A stretch of 50,153 bases of DNA from positions 64,764 through 114,916 of the forward strand of contig JACPVX010000045.1 in NCBI GenBank assembly GCA_016191555.1, read 5' to 3'. A program made the translations under genes and the position numbers. A model generated the notes under the pieces. That model was not told where the DNA came from, did not search any database, and saw only the letters and a list, made by a program, of their open reading frames with translations. Below are positions 7,964-18,739 of this stretch, piece by piece. Within the stretch, counting starts at the first letter, position 1, and each line of letters starts with the position of its first letter. The stretch comes from Bacteroidota bacterium (GTDB lineage: Bacteria > Bacteroidota > Bacteroidia > Cytophagales > Cyclobacteriaceae).

Positions 7964-8866
7964 TCACAAGCCTTTCAGCAATCGCTTATCTACCGAGTAA
8001 AAGCGTGGTTGTTGTACTCGGCCAAAGCTGGAACCTGATTTGGTAAATGGCCCGTAGAAAACAGCATACCCGGAATCATCCGCACTCATCTTCTTCATCA
8101 CATTGGTATTCGTATATCCAAAGCCATTTAAGTTTAAGGTATAATACAAGTCACTCGATCCGCTCGTGTAAGAGATCACGATAAAGTATTCCATATCAGA
8201 ATCGGATTCATTTAAAATCAAAGTTTCAAATCCGGTTTCATTACTGCTGAGGTTGTATGTTTCACCCACATCGGTAATAGACGTAGAATTATAGGTGACC
8301 CCATATTGAAGATAGAGGTCTACATTCACAGCATTGACATCGGCTGTGGCAGAACTTAATCGCCATACTAAATCCTGTTGCAACGTTGATGGTGAAGAGG
8401 TTTCGTTGTCGGCGATGGTTAATGCAAAAGATTGATCAGCGGAAGTAGTGCTGAGTTTCGCATTGCTTCCCGCGATGGATTGTAATGTGAATGTCATTAG
8501 ATCATCGCCATCCAATTGTGCGTCATCCACAATTGTTACCGATAGATTGGCAGTTGTTTGTCCCGCTTTGATCGTAACTGTTTTTGTAGCAGGCAAATTA
8601 AAATCACCGCCCAGATGTGCGGTGGTATCGGTAGCAGACCAGGTGTACGTAATCACCAAATCAGCAGCCGGTGCCGGACTGGCAACTACGGTTAAATTAA
8701 TCGTTCCGACTGATTCGGCATACGTTGCTTTCGCACTCGAAAACTTGACTACCGAAACTGTAGTAGAATCATCTGAACAAGAAGAGATCACTACCCAACT
8801 AAAACAGATAGTGAATGTGAGAATGTATGGCGGATTTGTAAAGCGAGATGGAAGAAGCCGTTTCAT
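7964..8866 (-). CDS. Calx-beta domain lipoprotein
   Basis: 300 aa. Residues 1-30 are a long lipoprotein signal with lipobox VISSC, cysteine at about 30, so the mature protein is probably attached to the outer membrane or exposed on the surface. Residues about 40-155 fit a Calx-beta repeat: repeated beta strands, the DFNLPATKTVTIKAGQTTA turn and the acidic VDDAQLDGDDLMTF stretch that would bind calcium, ending in LTIADNE. The C-terminal 140 residues (many Ser, Thr, Tyr, Asn) are an unassigned beta-rich domain with repeated YNSTS/YTSGSSDLYY-like text. Adhesion or polysaccharide binding is a guess. It is transcribed away from the spt operon and ends at the terminator at 7852-7889. Confidence 0.85.
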   Translation of the reverse strand: MKRLLPSRFTNPPYILTFTICFSWVVISSCSDDSTTVSVVKFSSAKATYAESVGTINLTVVASPAPAADLVITYTWSATDTTAHLGGDFNLPATKTVTIKAGQTTANLSVTIVDDAQLDGDDLMTFTLQSIAGSNAKLSTTSADQSFALTIADNETSSPSTLQQDLVWRLSSATADVNAVNVDLYLQYGVTYNSTSITDVGETYNLSSNETGFETLILNESDSDMEYFIVISYTSGSSDLYYTLNLNGFGYTNTNVMKKMSADDSGYAVFYGPFTKSGSSFGRVQQPRFYSVDKRLLKGL

Positions 8867-10488
<1,622 letters not shown>

Positions 10489-10489
10489 G

Positions 10490-11611
10490 ATGGCGATACG
10501 AATCGAAGAAGTAAAAGACCGGCATCAATTAGATCTGTTTATTCATTTTCCTTACCGGCTTTACAAGGGAAATCCCTACTATGTACCTCCACTGAGATTT
10601 GATGAGGAAGCTACCTTATCCAAAGACAAAAACCCTGCCTTTGACTATTGTGAGGCTCGGTACTGGCTCGCTTACCAGCAAGATAAGATAGTAGGGCGCA
10701 TTGCCGGTATCATGAACCATGCCTACATCCGCAAATGGAAGAATAATTACATGCGCTTTGGCTGGATTGATTTTGTGGAAGATCTGGAAGTGGCCAGATT
10801 GCTTCTGAAGAAAGTTGAAGATTGGGCAGCGGGGAAAGGAATGACAGCCGTGCATGGCCCTATGGGTTTTACCGATTTAGATCACGAAGGTATGTTGGTG
10901 CAAGGCTTTGATCAACTGGGCACCTTGGCTACGATTTACAATCATCCGTATTATCCGGAAATGCTACAGAAGCTGGGGTATTCCAAAGACATTGACTGGC
11001 TGGAATATAAAATCAAATTACCGAAGACAGTGCCGGAGCGATTAGAGAAGATTGCCGGCATCGTGAAAAAAAGATTGGATTTACAGATTGTTCCGTTGCG
11101 CAAACCGAAAGATGTTTTGCCGTATGCTTCCGAAATTTTTCAACTGATCAATTCTTCGTATGCAGATTTATATGGTGTTGTTGCTCTCACGGAAAAACAG
11201 ATTGAGTATTACACCAAGCAATACTTCTCCTTTATACGCACCGACTTTGTTTCATTGGTAACCGATGCTTCGGGCAAGCTGGCGGGCTTCGCCATCACCA
11301 TGCCATCACTCTCTGTGGCTTTGCAAAAAGCCAGGGGTAAGCTCTTTCCGTTTGGTTTTATTCACTTGTTAAAAGCGCTGCGAAAAAATAAGGTGGGCGA
11401 TTTGTATTTGATTGCGGTGCGCAAAGATTTGCAAGGAAAAGGAGTCAATGCATTGGTCATGTATGAGCTCACTAAAAGTTACGTAAAGTTTGGCATCGAG
11501 TATGCCGAGTCAAATCCGGAGTTGGAAGACAATAGACAAGTGCAAGCCCTGTGGGAATATTACGATGTTCAGCAACACAAGCGCAGGCGGTGCTTTATCA
11601 AGCATTTATAA
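10490..11611 (+). CDS. GNAT-fold N-acyltransferase, candidate bacterial ceramide synthase
   Basis: 373 aa. The C-terminal half has a GNAT-like acyl-CoA binding turn (RKDLQGKGVNALVMYEL, about residues 315-332) and the YAESNPELEDN strand typical of acyl-CoA N-acyltransferases; the N-terminal half (FPYRLYKGNPYYVPPL, FGWIDF, GPMGFTDLDHEGMLVQGFD) is the conserved signature of a Bacteroidota group often labelled only as a hypothetical protein or GNAT. Known: the bacterial ceramide synthase described in Caulobacter is, to my memory, a GNAT-like protein unrelated to the eukaryotic enzyme. Inferred: placed between serine palmitoyltransferase and an SDR reductase, this protein is the best candidate to N-acylate the sphingoid base. 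It starts 1 bp after spt. Confidence 0.75.
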   Translation: MAIRIEEVKDRHQLDLFIHFPYRLYKGNPYYVPPLRFDEEATLSKDKNPAFDYCEARYWLAYQQDKIVGRIAGIMNHAYIRKWKNNYMRFGWIDFVEDLEVARLLLKKVEDWAAGKGMTAVHGPMGFTDLDHEGMLVQGFDQLGTLATIYNHPYYPEMLQKLGYSKDIDWLEYKIKLPKTVPERLEKIAGIVKKRLDLQIVPLRKPKDVLPYASEIFQLINSSYADLYGVVALTEKQIEYYTKQYFSFIRTDFVSLVTDASGKLAGFAITMPSLSVALQKARGKLFPFGFIHLLKALRKNKVGDLYLIAVRKDLQGKGVNALVMYELTKSYVKFGIEYAESNPELEDNRQVQALWEYYDVQQHKRRRCFIKHL

Positions 11612-11640
11612 ATTGAAATGAGCCAACGGAACCACGCTTC

Positions 11641-12648
11641 ATGAAAACAACGATTCTCATTACGGGTGCCAGTGGATTTATTGGAAGCCATCTGGTCGAT
11701 GAAGCGTTGCAATATGATTGGGAAGTCTATGCAGGTGTACGATCGACCAGCAGTAAAGCATATTTAACCGATCCACACATTCATTTCATTGAACTTGATT
11801 TCTCATCGCCACAAAAGCTCGAAGTTCAATTAGATGAACTAATCACTTCCATGGGCGGCTTTGATTATGTCATTCACAATGCCGGCATTACGTTTGCCAC
11901 CCGGAAGGAGGATTTTTATGCAGTCAATGCCCAATACACTAAACACTTAGTGCAGGCATTGCACGCGAAGAGTCTGCCCCGGAAGAAGTTTGTTTTGATT
12001 AGTTCGCTCGCAGTATTTGGTCCCGGCAATGCCACTACCTTTCAACCCATTCAACTGAATGACATCCCAGCCCCTATTTCTACCTACGCTAAAAGCAAAT
12101 GGCAAGGCGAGCAGATGGTTCGATCGCTCGATTCTTTTCCGTATCTCATTCTAAATCCCACTGCTGTCTACGGACCCCGTGACCGTGATTTTCTGGGGTT
12201 AGTGAAGATGGTGAAACTTGGATTAGAAATATCCATTGGGCGCTACCGCCAAATGATTTCGTTGATTTATGTCAAAGATCTTGCCCGTGCCGTCATGGCT
12301 GCTGCCCAATCAAATCATTTACAGCGAGCGTTTATTGTTTCCGATGGTCATTCGTATGATAAGAATCGGTTAGCCGAGATGGTCAAACATTTTTTGCATC
12401 GAAGAACTTGGCGAATCACCGTGCCGCTGTTTCTTTTTAGAATGGTTGTAATAGCAATAGATCGCATCTATGCGCTGGCAGGCACTCAGCCTTTCTTAAA
12501 TGAGGAAAAAGTAAAGGAAATCAGCAGTGCGAATTGGCTTTGCGAGGGTGAAGAAATCTGGAAGGAATTGAACATCACTCCCCAATTCAATCTCAAGACG
12601 GGATTGGGAGAAACCCTGAAATGGTATCAAGATCAAAAATGGATTTGA
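11641..12648 (+). CDS. extended SDR (NAD-dependent epimerase/dehydratase family), candidate ceramide reductase CerR
   Basis: 335 aa. Rossmann motif TGASGFIGSHL at residues 8-18, the NAG motif (HNAGITFA, 79-86), SSLAVFG around 121-127, and catalytic Y149-x3-K153 (STYAKSKWQGE) mark an extended short-chain dehydrogenase. The family includes sugar epimerases, but in bacterial ceramide synthesis the reduction of the 3-keto group is done by an enzyme of this family (CerR). Its position 29 bp after the acyltransferase in an operon headed by spt supports that role. A hydrophobic stretch near 262-280 may bind a membrane or lipid substrate. Transcription ends at the hairpin at 12668-12702. Confidence 0.78.
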   Translation: MKTTILITGASGFIGSHLVDEALQYDWEVYAGVRSTSSKAYLTDPHIHFIELDFSSPQKLEVQLDELITSMGGFDYVIHNAGITFATRKEDFYAVNAQYTKHLVQALHAKSLPRKKFVLISSLAVFGPGNATTFQPIQLNDIPAPISTYAKSKWQGEQMVRSLDSFPYLILNPTAVYGPRDRDFLGLVKMVKLGLEISIGRYRQMISLIYVKDLARAVMAAAQSNHLQRAFIVSDGHSYDKNRLAEMVKHFLHRRTWRITVPLFLFRMVVIAIDRIYALAGTQPFLNEEKVKEISSANWLCEGEEIWKELNITPQFNLKTGLGETLKWYQDQKWI

Positions 12649-12667
12649 GGCAGTCTCGAATAGAAAC

Positions 12668-12702
12668 AAAAAAGGCAGCTACTTGCGTAACTGCCTTTTT
12701 TT
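12668..12702. terminator. bidirectional terminator
   Basis: Stem AAAAGGCAG with CTGCCTTTT around a 12-base loop, with A run before and T run after. It serves both the plus-strand spt operon and the minus-strand tRNA-Thr that faces it. Confidence 0.88.
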
Positions 12703-12706
12703 GAAG

Positions 12707-12779
<73 letters not shown>

Positions 12780-12801
12780 TTAAATGAGGCGCAAAAATAC
12801 G

Positions 12802-14670
12802 TTAAGAATTTGTTTTTGCAAGCGTTTCAGCCGGTTGTTGCAACATCTTTAGCTGCTTTTTTAGTTCTTTTAGATGTGCTGTGGCCTCTTTTATCTTATT
12901 TCCATATTCTTCCTTCATTTGAGAGGCATTCTTTGAGCGCTCAAAGAATGTAAGGTTGTTTTCGAGCACTCCAATATCGTTTTCTGCCTTTGCAATTTGC
13001 TTGCGGATGGTCTGCTCACGCTGAAACAACTTTCTGTCGGATTGTGGATCATCGCGCAATGTGCTTATTTCAATCTCCAGGGCAGCCTGTGACTTATCAT
13101 GATCGCTTAAATTATCAATCGAAGCAATCGCTTTATTGACCGTTTCGGTAAATCTACTTTTAATGGAAGCCATAGACTGCTTCGGAACAAAACCAAGTCC
13201 ATTAAACTGTGAACGAAGGTTTTGAACATCGGCTATCGTAACCGCTTTGTTAGCAGTAAGTTCCTCCAACTGGCGAATGATTGTTTCCTTTTTGGTCAGG
13301 TTCACTTCTTGCTCTTGATCGGCTTGTTTTTGCAGGCCTCTGCGCTGCTCAAAGAAGAAATCACATGCTTCCTTGAATTGAACATAAATTTTATCGCGCC
13401 ACTTTTCAGGAACAGGTCCTACTTCCTTCCATTGTGTTTGCAAAATCTTCAGTTCGTTGGATGTCTTATCCCAATCCGTGCTTTCTTTCAAAGCCACCGC
13501 CTTGGCGACAATCTCTTCTTTCAGCTTTAAATTCTTTGAGCGCTCTTCGTCCAGCTTTTTGAAGAAGGCACTCTTATTATGGAAGAACAACTTAAAGCTG
13601 CCCCAAAACTTCTTGTTGATATCTTTTTGCTTCGCACGTGGCACCGCCCCAATGGCATCCCATATCTTTTGCAATTCCAGAATGGCTTTGGTCTTTTCAT
13701 TCCATTCTTTGATGCGATCTGACGTGTACGAGCCAAATGCGTTTACTTCTTCCCCGATAGCCTCCTTCAATGCCAGGTTTTTAGTCAGCTCTTGTTGTAA
13801 ATCGGCTACGAACGCATCACGTTTTACATAGACTGCATCAGATGCGGCTTTGAATCGCTGCCACAACGGCTCTTGCTCTTCGGTCGGCACAGGTCCGATG
13901 TGCTTGAATTCATTATGCAATTCATTCAACTCACGAACGGCTTCCTGAATAGAAGTTACTTCAATCAACTTCTCGGCACGGTTGCACAATTCCTTTTTAG
14001 CATCCAGATTTTTACGTCTGTCGAGTTCCTTTAATTCAAAATAGATATTGCGGTGATCATAGAAGCGGTCTACCAATGCATTGTAATTGGCCCACATGGG
14101 TTTGATGTGCGCCATAGGCACGGGACCACTGTTCTTCCACTCTTTTTGTAACTCTTTAAACTGATGAAACGCCTGAGGAGAATCTTCTCCATCTACCAGC
14201 GTACGAAGCTTTTCTAAAATCTCCGCCTTCTTGTGCAGGCTGGCGTTCTTCTGATCCTCGAGGTGTTTGAAGTGCGCTTGGCGCTTATCACGAATCAATT
14301 TGAGTGTAGCGTCAAATTGATGGTCTAACTCATCTGCTCTGAATTCAAAGTCTTCTGCAATACCACCATCCGCCTGGAAGCGATCCAGTGCTGCTTTGCG
14401 TTCGCCATTGCGAATCGCATCGTAGAGTGGCTTCATCTCTTTCACCAGCGTATCAGTGCGCTTGTAGTTATCGCTCTTGGCCAATTCTTTAGCCAGCTCG
14501 ACATAATCTGCCTTTTGAAAATTCGTAAAATCAATGGGCGATTCTTCCATTTCCAAATGCGCTTCGGCATTGGTAGAAGACGAGCCTACACCATGAAGTG
14601 CCTCTCCCTCGCTAGCCATCTGTTCTAATCCATCTTTCTCCACAAGCAGTCCGTTTTCGTTTACTATCAT
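12802..14670 (-). CDS. DUF349 repeat protein
   Basis: 622 aa, highly charged and helical. Four clear DUF349 repeats follow one another between about residues 165 and 470, each with a GPVP-like turn and an F/W-rich helix (WKNSGPVP, FKHIGPVP, WDAIGAVP, WKEVGPVP), plus a weaker fifth (FNGLGFVP). The first 70 residues are acidic, and the last 80 form a coiled coil. DUF349 proteins are widespread in Bacteroidota and some other bacteria; no enzymatic activity is known to me. No signal peptide, so cytoplasmic. It is 42 bp downstream of yqgE and may share its transcript. Confidence 0.9.
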   Translation of the reverse strand: MIVNENGLLVEKDGLEQMASEGEALHGVGSSSTNAEAHLEMEESPIDFTNFQKADYVELAKELAKSDNYKRTDTLVKEMKPLYDAIRNGERKAALDRFQADGGIAEDFEFRADELDHQFDATLKLIRDKRQAHFKHLEDQKNASLHKKAEILEKLRTLVDGEDSPQAFHQFKELQKEWKNSGPVPMAHIKPMWANYNALVDRFYDHRNIYFELKELDRRKNLDAKKELCNRAEKLIEVTSIQEAVRELNELHNEFKHIGPVPTEEQEPLWQRFKAASDAVYVKRDAFVADLQQELTKNLALKEAIGEEVNAFGSYTSDRIKEWNEKTKAILELQKIWDAIGAVPRAKQKDINKKFWGSFKLFFHNKSAFFKKLDEERSKNLKLKEEIVAKAVALKESTDWDKTSNELKILQTQWKEVGPVPEKWRDKIYVQFKEACDFFFEQRRGLQKQADQEQEVNLTKKETIIRQLEELTANKAVTIADVQNLRSQFNGLGFVPKQSMASIKSRFTETVNKAIASIDNLSDHDKSQAALEIEISTLRDDPQSDRKLFQREQTIRKQIAKAENDIGVLENNLTFFERSKNASQMKEEYGNKIKEATAHLKELKKQLKMLQQPAETLAKTNS

Positions 14671-14712
14671 GAGTTATCGTCTTACAAAGAAACCAAAGTT
14701 AAAAAAAAACCG

Positions 14713-15288
14713 TCAATTCATACTTGGATCGAGAGGGTAATTCGAATAAACCGAAAAACGCCCTCCCAGGTATTGCAGTGTTTTTTTCCACATCGCATCC
14801 GGTGGTGTTTCAAAAATCAATTCATCCGTCACCTTATCACTCACAATCCACGAGTTGGCAACCAGTTCTTCTTCTAATTGTCCGGCCGACCAACCGCTGT
14901 ATCCCAGAAAAAATTTAATATCAACCGGATCTATTTTATTCAACTCAGCGAGGCTCACCAATTGCTCAAAGTTTCCGCCCCAATACAACCCCTCACCTAT
15001 CTGAATAGCATCGTCAATAAAGTCCATGCGATGAATGAAGTGAAGTGTATCTTGCTGCACCGGTCCGCCAATATTTACACGTGCCTCAATACCTGTCATT
15101 TCTTCCAATACTTCCGACAACATGGTTTCGGAAGGCTTATTTAAAATGAAGCCAACGGATCCTTCTTCGTTATGTTCAGTTAACAAGATGATGGTCCGCT
15201 CAAAGTTAGGATCTGGCAGATAAGGTTCTGATGCCAGCAGCCTTCCTTTTTGTGGATTCAATTTGTTCTTATACTGAAAAAACTCCAT
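14713..15288 (-). CDS. YqgE/AlgH family protein
   Basis: 191 aa, the usual length. The family hallmarks are present: GRLLASEPYLPDPNFERTIILL at residues 15-36, then the GSVGFILNKP strand and the GGPVQQDTLHFIH segment, and a C-terminal GYSGWSAGQLEEEL. The fold is known from structures but the biochemical role is unclear; in Pseudomonas AlgH affects regulation of several traits. Start ATG at 15288. It is upstream of the DUF349 gene on the same strand. Confidence 0.93.
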   Translation of the reverse strand: MEFFQYKNKLNPQKGRLLASEPYLPDPNFERTIILLTEHNEEGSVGFILNKPSETMLSEVLEEMTGIEARVNIGGPVQQDTLHFIHRMDFIDDAIQIGEGLYWGGNFEQLVSLAELNKIDPVDIKFFLGYSGWSAGQLEEELVANSWIVSDKVTDELIFETPPDAMWKKTLQYLGGRFSVYSNYPLDPSMN

Positions 15289-15401
15289 GTTTATGCTCTC
15301 TAAACTTTTAGACGGCCTACGTAGTTTTCTAATTACTTGCCAAGAAAGTACAGTCGGGTTATATAACCAAAGAGATGTTTTATTAAATTTTCAAATACTA
15401 T

Positions 15402-16043
15402 ATGAAAGGCCTGCAGGAAATTCGAGTCGACTACACCAAAGCATCACTGGACATTACCTCTGTTTTGCCCAATCCGGTTGCTCAATTTGAAAAATGGCTG
15501 CAGGAAGCAATCGATGCCAAAGCACTGGAACCAACTGCCATGACGCTTTCAACCGTTACCGAAGACGGTCGTCCATCTGCCCGTATTGTATTGCTGAAGG
15601 GTGTTGAGGCAAATCAATTTGTGTTTTACACGAATTACCAAAGTCAAAAAGGCAAGGAGATGCTGGAGAATCCGGCCTGCGCCCTCACCTTCTTCTGGCC
15701 TGAATTAGAAAGACAAGTGCGCATTGAAGGCGTGGCTAAACGGGTGGATGAAGCACAATCTACTGCCTATTTTGTGAGCCGCCCCAAAGGGAGTCAGATC
15801 GGAGCCTGGGCATCGCCACAAAGCAGCATCATCAAAGACCGCTTCATTTTAGAAGAGCGAGTAGCTGTGTTGGAAAAGAAGTTTGAAGGATCGAATCAGA
15901 TTCCGAAACCCAAGCAATGGGGAGGATATGCGGTGGAGCCTCACGAAATAGAATTCTGGCAAGGACGTCCCAGCCGATTGCACGATCGGATCGTATACTA
16001 CCAATCAGAAGGTGAATGGATTAAACACCGGTTGGCGCCTTAA
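15402..16043 (+). CDS. pdxH: pyridoxamine 5'-phosphate oxidase
   Basis: 213 aa, the normal length. FMN-dependent oxidation of pyridoxine or pyridoxamine 5'-phosphate to PLP. Seen: the FMN-binding RPSARIVLLKG segment (about residues 56-66), YTNYQSQKG, FFWPELERQVRIEG and the C-terminal signature IEFWQGRPSRLHDRIVY, in which the final Arg-Leu-His-Asp-Arg helps bind substrate. The dimer-forming FMN barrel is complete. PLP made here would serve serine palmitoyltransferase among others. Its stop codon overlaps that of the facing bshB1 gene. Confidence 0.96.
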   Translation: MKGLQEIRVDYTKASLDITSVLPNPVAQFEKWLQEAIDAKALEPTAMTLSTVTEDGRPSARIVLLKGVEANQFVFYTNYQSQKGKEMLENPACALTFFWPELERQVRIEGVAKRVDEAQSTAYFVSRPKGSQIGAWASPQSSIIKDRFILEERVAVLEKKFEGSNQIPKPKQWGGYAVEPHEIEFWQGRPSRLHDRIVYYQSEGEWIKHRLAP

Positions 16044-16759
16044 TTCTTCAATTGAAAAAGGTGATCGACACCAATGGCGGCATCTACTGTAAATCCTTCG
16101 CCATGTTCAGCATTAATGCTTTGACCTAACTCTTTCGATCTTGCCTCTAAAAATGTGAGGAACGTAGGTTTCGAAATATAAGTCTCAGGCTCATTCAGGT
16201 TTGGATTGTAAAACTGGGTTTGATAGGCCAAAACGGAATCTATTTTGGTTTGCCAATGTCCGGTGATGTCAACCACTAAATCGGGCATAATCAACTGACT
16301 TTGAATGTAATGATAGAGTTTCTTAGGGCGCCACGCTTCTTGCTTCTTGCCGTCCAGCGAGGTTTCTACTTTATTCAATCCCGAAAGAAAACAGGCATCT
16401 ACAGCTAATTGGGAAGCTTTTCCATGATCCGGGTGGCGATCGTGAATGGCATTGCAGATAACAATTTCCGGTCTGTACTTCCTGATCACCTCGATTACTT
16501 TCAGTTGATGAGCCTGATCATTCACAAAGAATCCGTCTTTCATCTGAAGGTTTTCGCGAATGGAAAGCCCGAGAATTTCCGCTGCTTTGGCCGCCTCCAC
16601 CTTTCTGGTTTCAATGGTGCCGCGGGTGCCCAATTCGCCTTGCGTAAAATCTACCACACCTACTTTGTGGCCCATTTTTACATGCTTGGCGATGGTACCT
16701 CCACAACCAAGCTCGGCATCATCCGGATGAGCTGCTAAAACAAGGATATCTAATTTCAT
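16040..16759 (-). CDS. bshB1: bacillithiol biosynthesis deacetylase BshB1
   Basis: 239 aa from the ATG at 16759; a longer reading back to 16834 would overlap trxB and is rejected. Zn-dependent LmbE/PIG-L deacetylase that removes acetate from GlcNAc-malate in bacillithiol synthesis. Seen: AHPDDAELGCGGT (H11, D13, D14 for zinc and catalysis), GTRGTIETRKVEA, and HDRHPDHGKAS with the third metal ligand. These, and the overall match to Bacillus BshB1 as I remember it, separate it from generic LmbE proteins. It follows trxB by 8 bp, so two low-molecular-weight thiol functions share one transcript. Confidence 0.92.
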   Translation of the reverse strand: MKLDILVLAAHPDDAELGCGGTIAKHVKMGHKVGVVDFTQGELGTRGTIETRKVEAAKAAEILGLSIRENLQMKDGFFVNDQAHQLKVIEVIRKYRPEIVICNAIHDRHPDHGKASQLAVDACFLSGLNKVETSLDGKKQEAWRPKKLYHYIQSQLIMPDLVVDITGHWQTKIDSVLAYQTQFYNPNLNEPETYISKPTFLTFLEARSKELGQSINAEHGEGFTVDAAIGVDHLFQLKN

Positions 16760-16767
16760 GCTAACGA

Positions 16768-17721
16768 TTAATGATGCACTAGTTCCGCCTCTTTCGCTGC
16801 GAGAAACTTCTCGGCATCCAATGCGCCCATACATCCGGTGCCTGCTGCGGTTATCGCCTGACGATACACTTTGTCGGCCACATCACCTACCGCAAAAACA
16901 CCTTCCACATTGGTTTTGGTAGAACCCGGAATCACTTTTACATAGCCCGATTCGTCCATATCCAAAATACCCTTGAAGATGTCGGTATTCGGCTTGTGGC
17001 CGATGGCTAGGAAGAATCCGCTTACCGCGATTTCAGTCTTTGCACCTGTTTTGTTATTGACCAGACGAGCACCGGTCACTCCCGATGCATCTCCGAGAAT
17101 TTCTTCCGTTTCTGTGTTCCAGTGAATCTCAATATTGGGTGTATTTTGCACTCGCTGCTGCATGATTTTCGAGGCGCGCATTTCTTCTCTGCGAACAATC
17201 AAATGCACTTTGGGGCACAGGTTGGCCAAGTAAGTAGCCTCTTCGGCAGCTGAGTCTCCGGCTCCTACTACCGCTACTTCTTTACCACGATAGAAGAACC
17301 CATCACAAACGGCACAAGCCGATACTCCGCGATTTGCGTATGTTTCTTCCGAGGGAATTCCCAAATATTTAGCAGTTGCGCCTGTTGCTACAATCACAGA
17401 TTCAGCTTCGAGCGTGGTGGTTTCATCGACCGTAATTTTGAAGGGATAAACCGAGAAATCAACCGCAGTAGCCAAACCATAGTTGATCTTGGTGCCAAAG
17501 CGTTCGGCTTGTTTCTGCAAATCCATCATCATCTGCGAACCGTTTACGCCTTCCGGATAGCCCGGAAAGTTCTCCACATCATTAGTGGTGGTTAGTTGGC
17601 CTCCCGGCTGGCCACCGGTGTACAATACAGGTTTCAAACCGGCACGGGCAGCATAAATGGCGGCTGTATATCCGGCCGGGCCGGATCCGATAATCAGTAC
17701 TTTTACTTTTTCATTACTCAT
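16768..17721 (-). CDS. trxB: thioredoxin reductase
   Basis: 317 aa, the normal size. FAD-binding GSGPAGYTAAIYAARAGL at residues 12-29, redox pair C136-A-V-C139 inside the NADPH domain, NADPH-binding VVGAGDSAAEEATYL, and the C-terminal FAD motif GVFAVGDVADKVYRQAITAAGTGC. It reduces thioredoxin with NADPH. The next gene on the transcript is bshB1, 8 bp on. Upstream lies rpoD, separated by a terminator. Confidence 0.97.
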   Translation of the reverse strand: MSNEKVKVLIIGSGPAGYTAAIYAARAGLKPVLYTGGQPGGQLTTTNDVENFPGYPEGVNGSQMMMDLQKQAERFGTKINYGLATAVDFSVYPFKITVDETTTLEAESVIVATGATAKYLGIPSEETYANRGVSACAVCDGFFYRGKEVAVVGAGDSAAEEATYLANLCPKVHLIVRREEMRASKIMQQRVQNTPNIEIHWNTETEEILGDASGVTGARLVNNKTGAKTEIAVSGFFLAIGHKPNTDIFKGILDMDESGYVKVIPGSTKTNVEGVFAVGDVADKVYRQAITAAGTGCMGALDAEKFLAAKEAELVHH

Positions 17722-17747
17722 ATCACTTCAACAAAAATTTCAACAAA

Positions 17748-17771
17748 AAAGGTCTCGCAGATGAGACCTTT
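17748..17771 (-). terminator. rho-independent terminator of rpoD
   Basis: AAAGGTCTC (17748-17756) pairs with GAGACCTTT (17763-17771). The A run to its left is a T tract on the minus strand. It lies 25 bp past the rpoD stop codon. Confidence 0.88.
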
Positions 17772-17796
17772 AAAGTTAGTAATTACTACAAATGAT

Positions 17797-18660
17797 TTAT
17801 CCCAAATAAGGCTTTAAAGCTTTGCTTCTGGACGTGTGACGCAATCTGCGGATCGCCTTTTCTTTGATCTGACGAACACGCTCGCGGGTTAAGCTGAACT
17901 TTTCGCCTATCTCTTCCAGGGTCATCGCATGCTCACCATTCAATCCAAAATACAGGGTGATTACATCTGATTCTCTTTGAGTTAAGGTCGACAATGCACG
18001 CTGTACTTCACGTCTTAATGAATCAGTCATCAACCCGGAATCCGGAGTTTCTTCGCTGTCGTTTTCCAATACATCCAGCAAGCTGTTTTCTTCTCCCTGT
18101 ACGAATGGTGCATCCATGGAAACATGGCGACCGGAGATTTTCATGGTATCCACTACTTCCGCAGTGGTCACTTCCAATACTTCGGCCAATTCTTCCGGTG
18201 ATGGCTCGCGCTCAAACTTCTGCTCTAATTCGGAGAAGGTTTTCGATATCTTATTCAATGAACCAACGCGGTTCAATGGCAAACGCACAATGCGGGATTG
18301 TTCGGCCAACGCTTGTAAGATCGATTGACGAATCCACCATACGGCATAGGAAATGAATTTAAAACCTCTGGTTTCATCGAAACGCTGTGCAGCCTTGATC
18401 AAACCTAAATTACCTTCATTGATCAAATCACCTAACGACAAGCCCTGGTTTTGATATTGCTTCGCTACCGAAACCACAAAGCGAAGGTTCGCTTTCGTCA
18501 ATTTTTCTAAAGCAATTTGATCACCTTCTTTGATACGCTTCGCCAACTCTACCTCCTCATCCGGTGTCAATAGATCTACCTTACCAATCTCCTGCAAATA
18601 CTTATCCAGCGATTGGCTTTCGCGGTTCGTGATCTGTTTACTTATCTTTAACTGTCTCAT
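17797..18660 (-). CDS. rpoD: RNA polymerase primary sigma factor (Bacteroidota type)
   Basis: 287 aa, the short form typical of Bacteroidota, which lacks the long region 1.1 of E. coli sigma-70. Starts with the conserved [15 protein letters not shown]; region 1.2/2 contains the core-binding and -10 recognition helices ([48 protein letters not shown]), region 3 VGSLNKI, and region 4.2 the helix-turn-helix [27 protein letters not shown]. It reads the TTTG/TAnnTTTG promoters seen elsewhere in the window. Confidence 0.97.
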   Translation of the reverse strand: MRQLKISKQITNRESQSLDKYLQEIGKVDLLTPDEEVELAKRIKEGDQIALEKLTKANLRFVVSVAKQYQNQGLSLGDLINEGNLGLIKAAQRFDETRGFKFISYAVWWIRQSILQALAEQSRIVRLPLNRVGSLNKISKTFSELEQKFEREPSPEELAEVLEVTTAEVVDTMKISGRHVSMDAPFVQGEENSLLDVLENDSEETPDSGLMTDSLRREVQRALSTLTQRESDVITLYFGLNGEHAMTLEEIGEKFSLTRERVRQIKEKAIRRLRHTSRSKALKPYLG

Positions 18661-18739
18661 ACTGTTTGTCTTTCCTTTAGACCTTTTTCAAACACGTAAA
18701 AATCAAAAATTAGTTCCAAAAAACGGTTTTACCAACTAA

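Noticed and set aside
7815..8000. 61-codon plus-strand frame after the small membrane protein
   Set aside because: It runs through a terminator hairpin and the end of the lipoprotein gene; His-rich low-complexity text is not credible.
15287..15490. 67-codon plus-strand frame before pdxH
   Set aside because: Overlaps pdxH in another frame and has no conserved features.
16760..16834. Extended N-terminus of bshB1
   Set aside because: It would overlap the trxB end and precede the conserved MKLDILVLAAHPDD start of the family.
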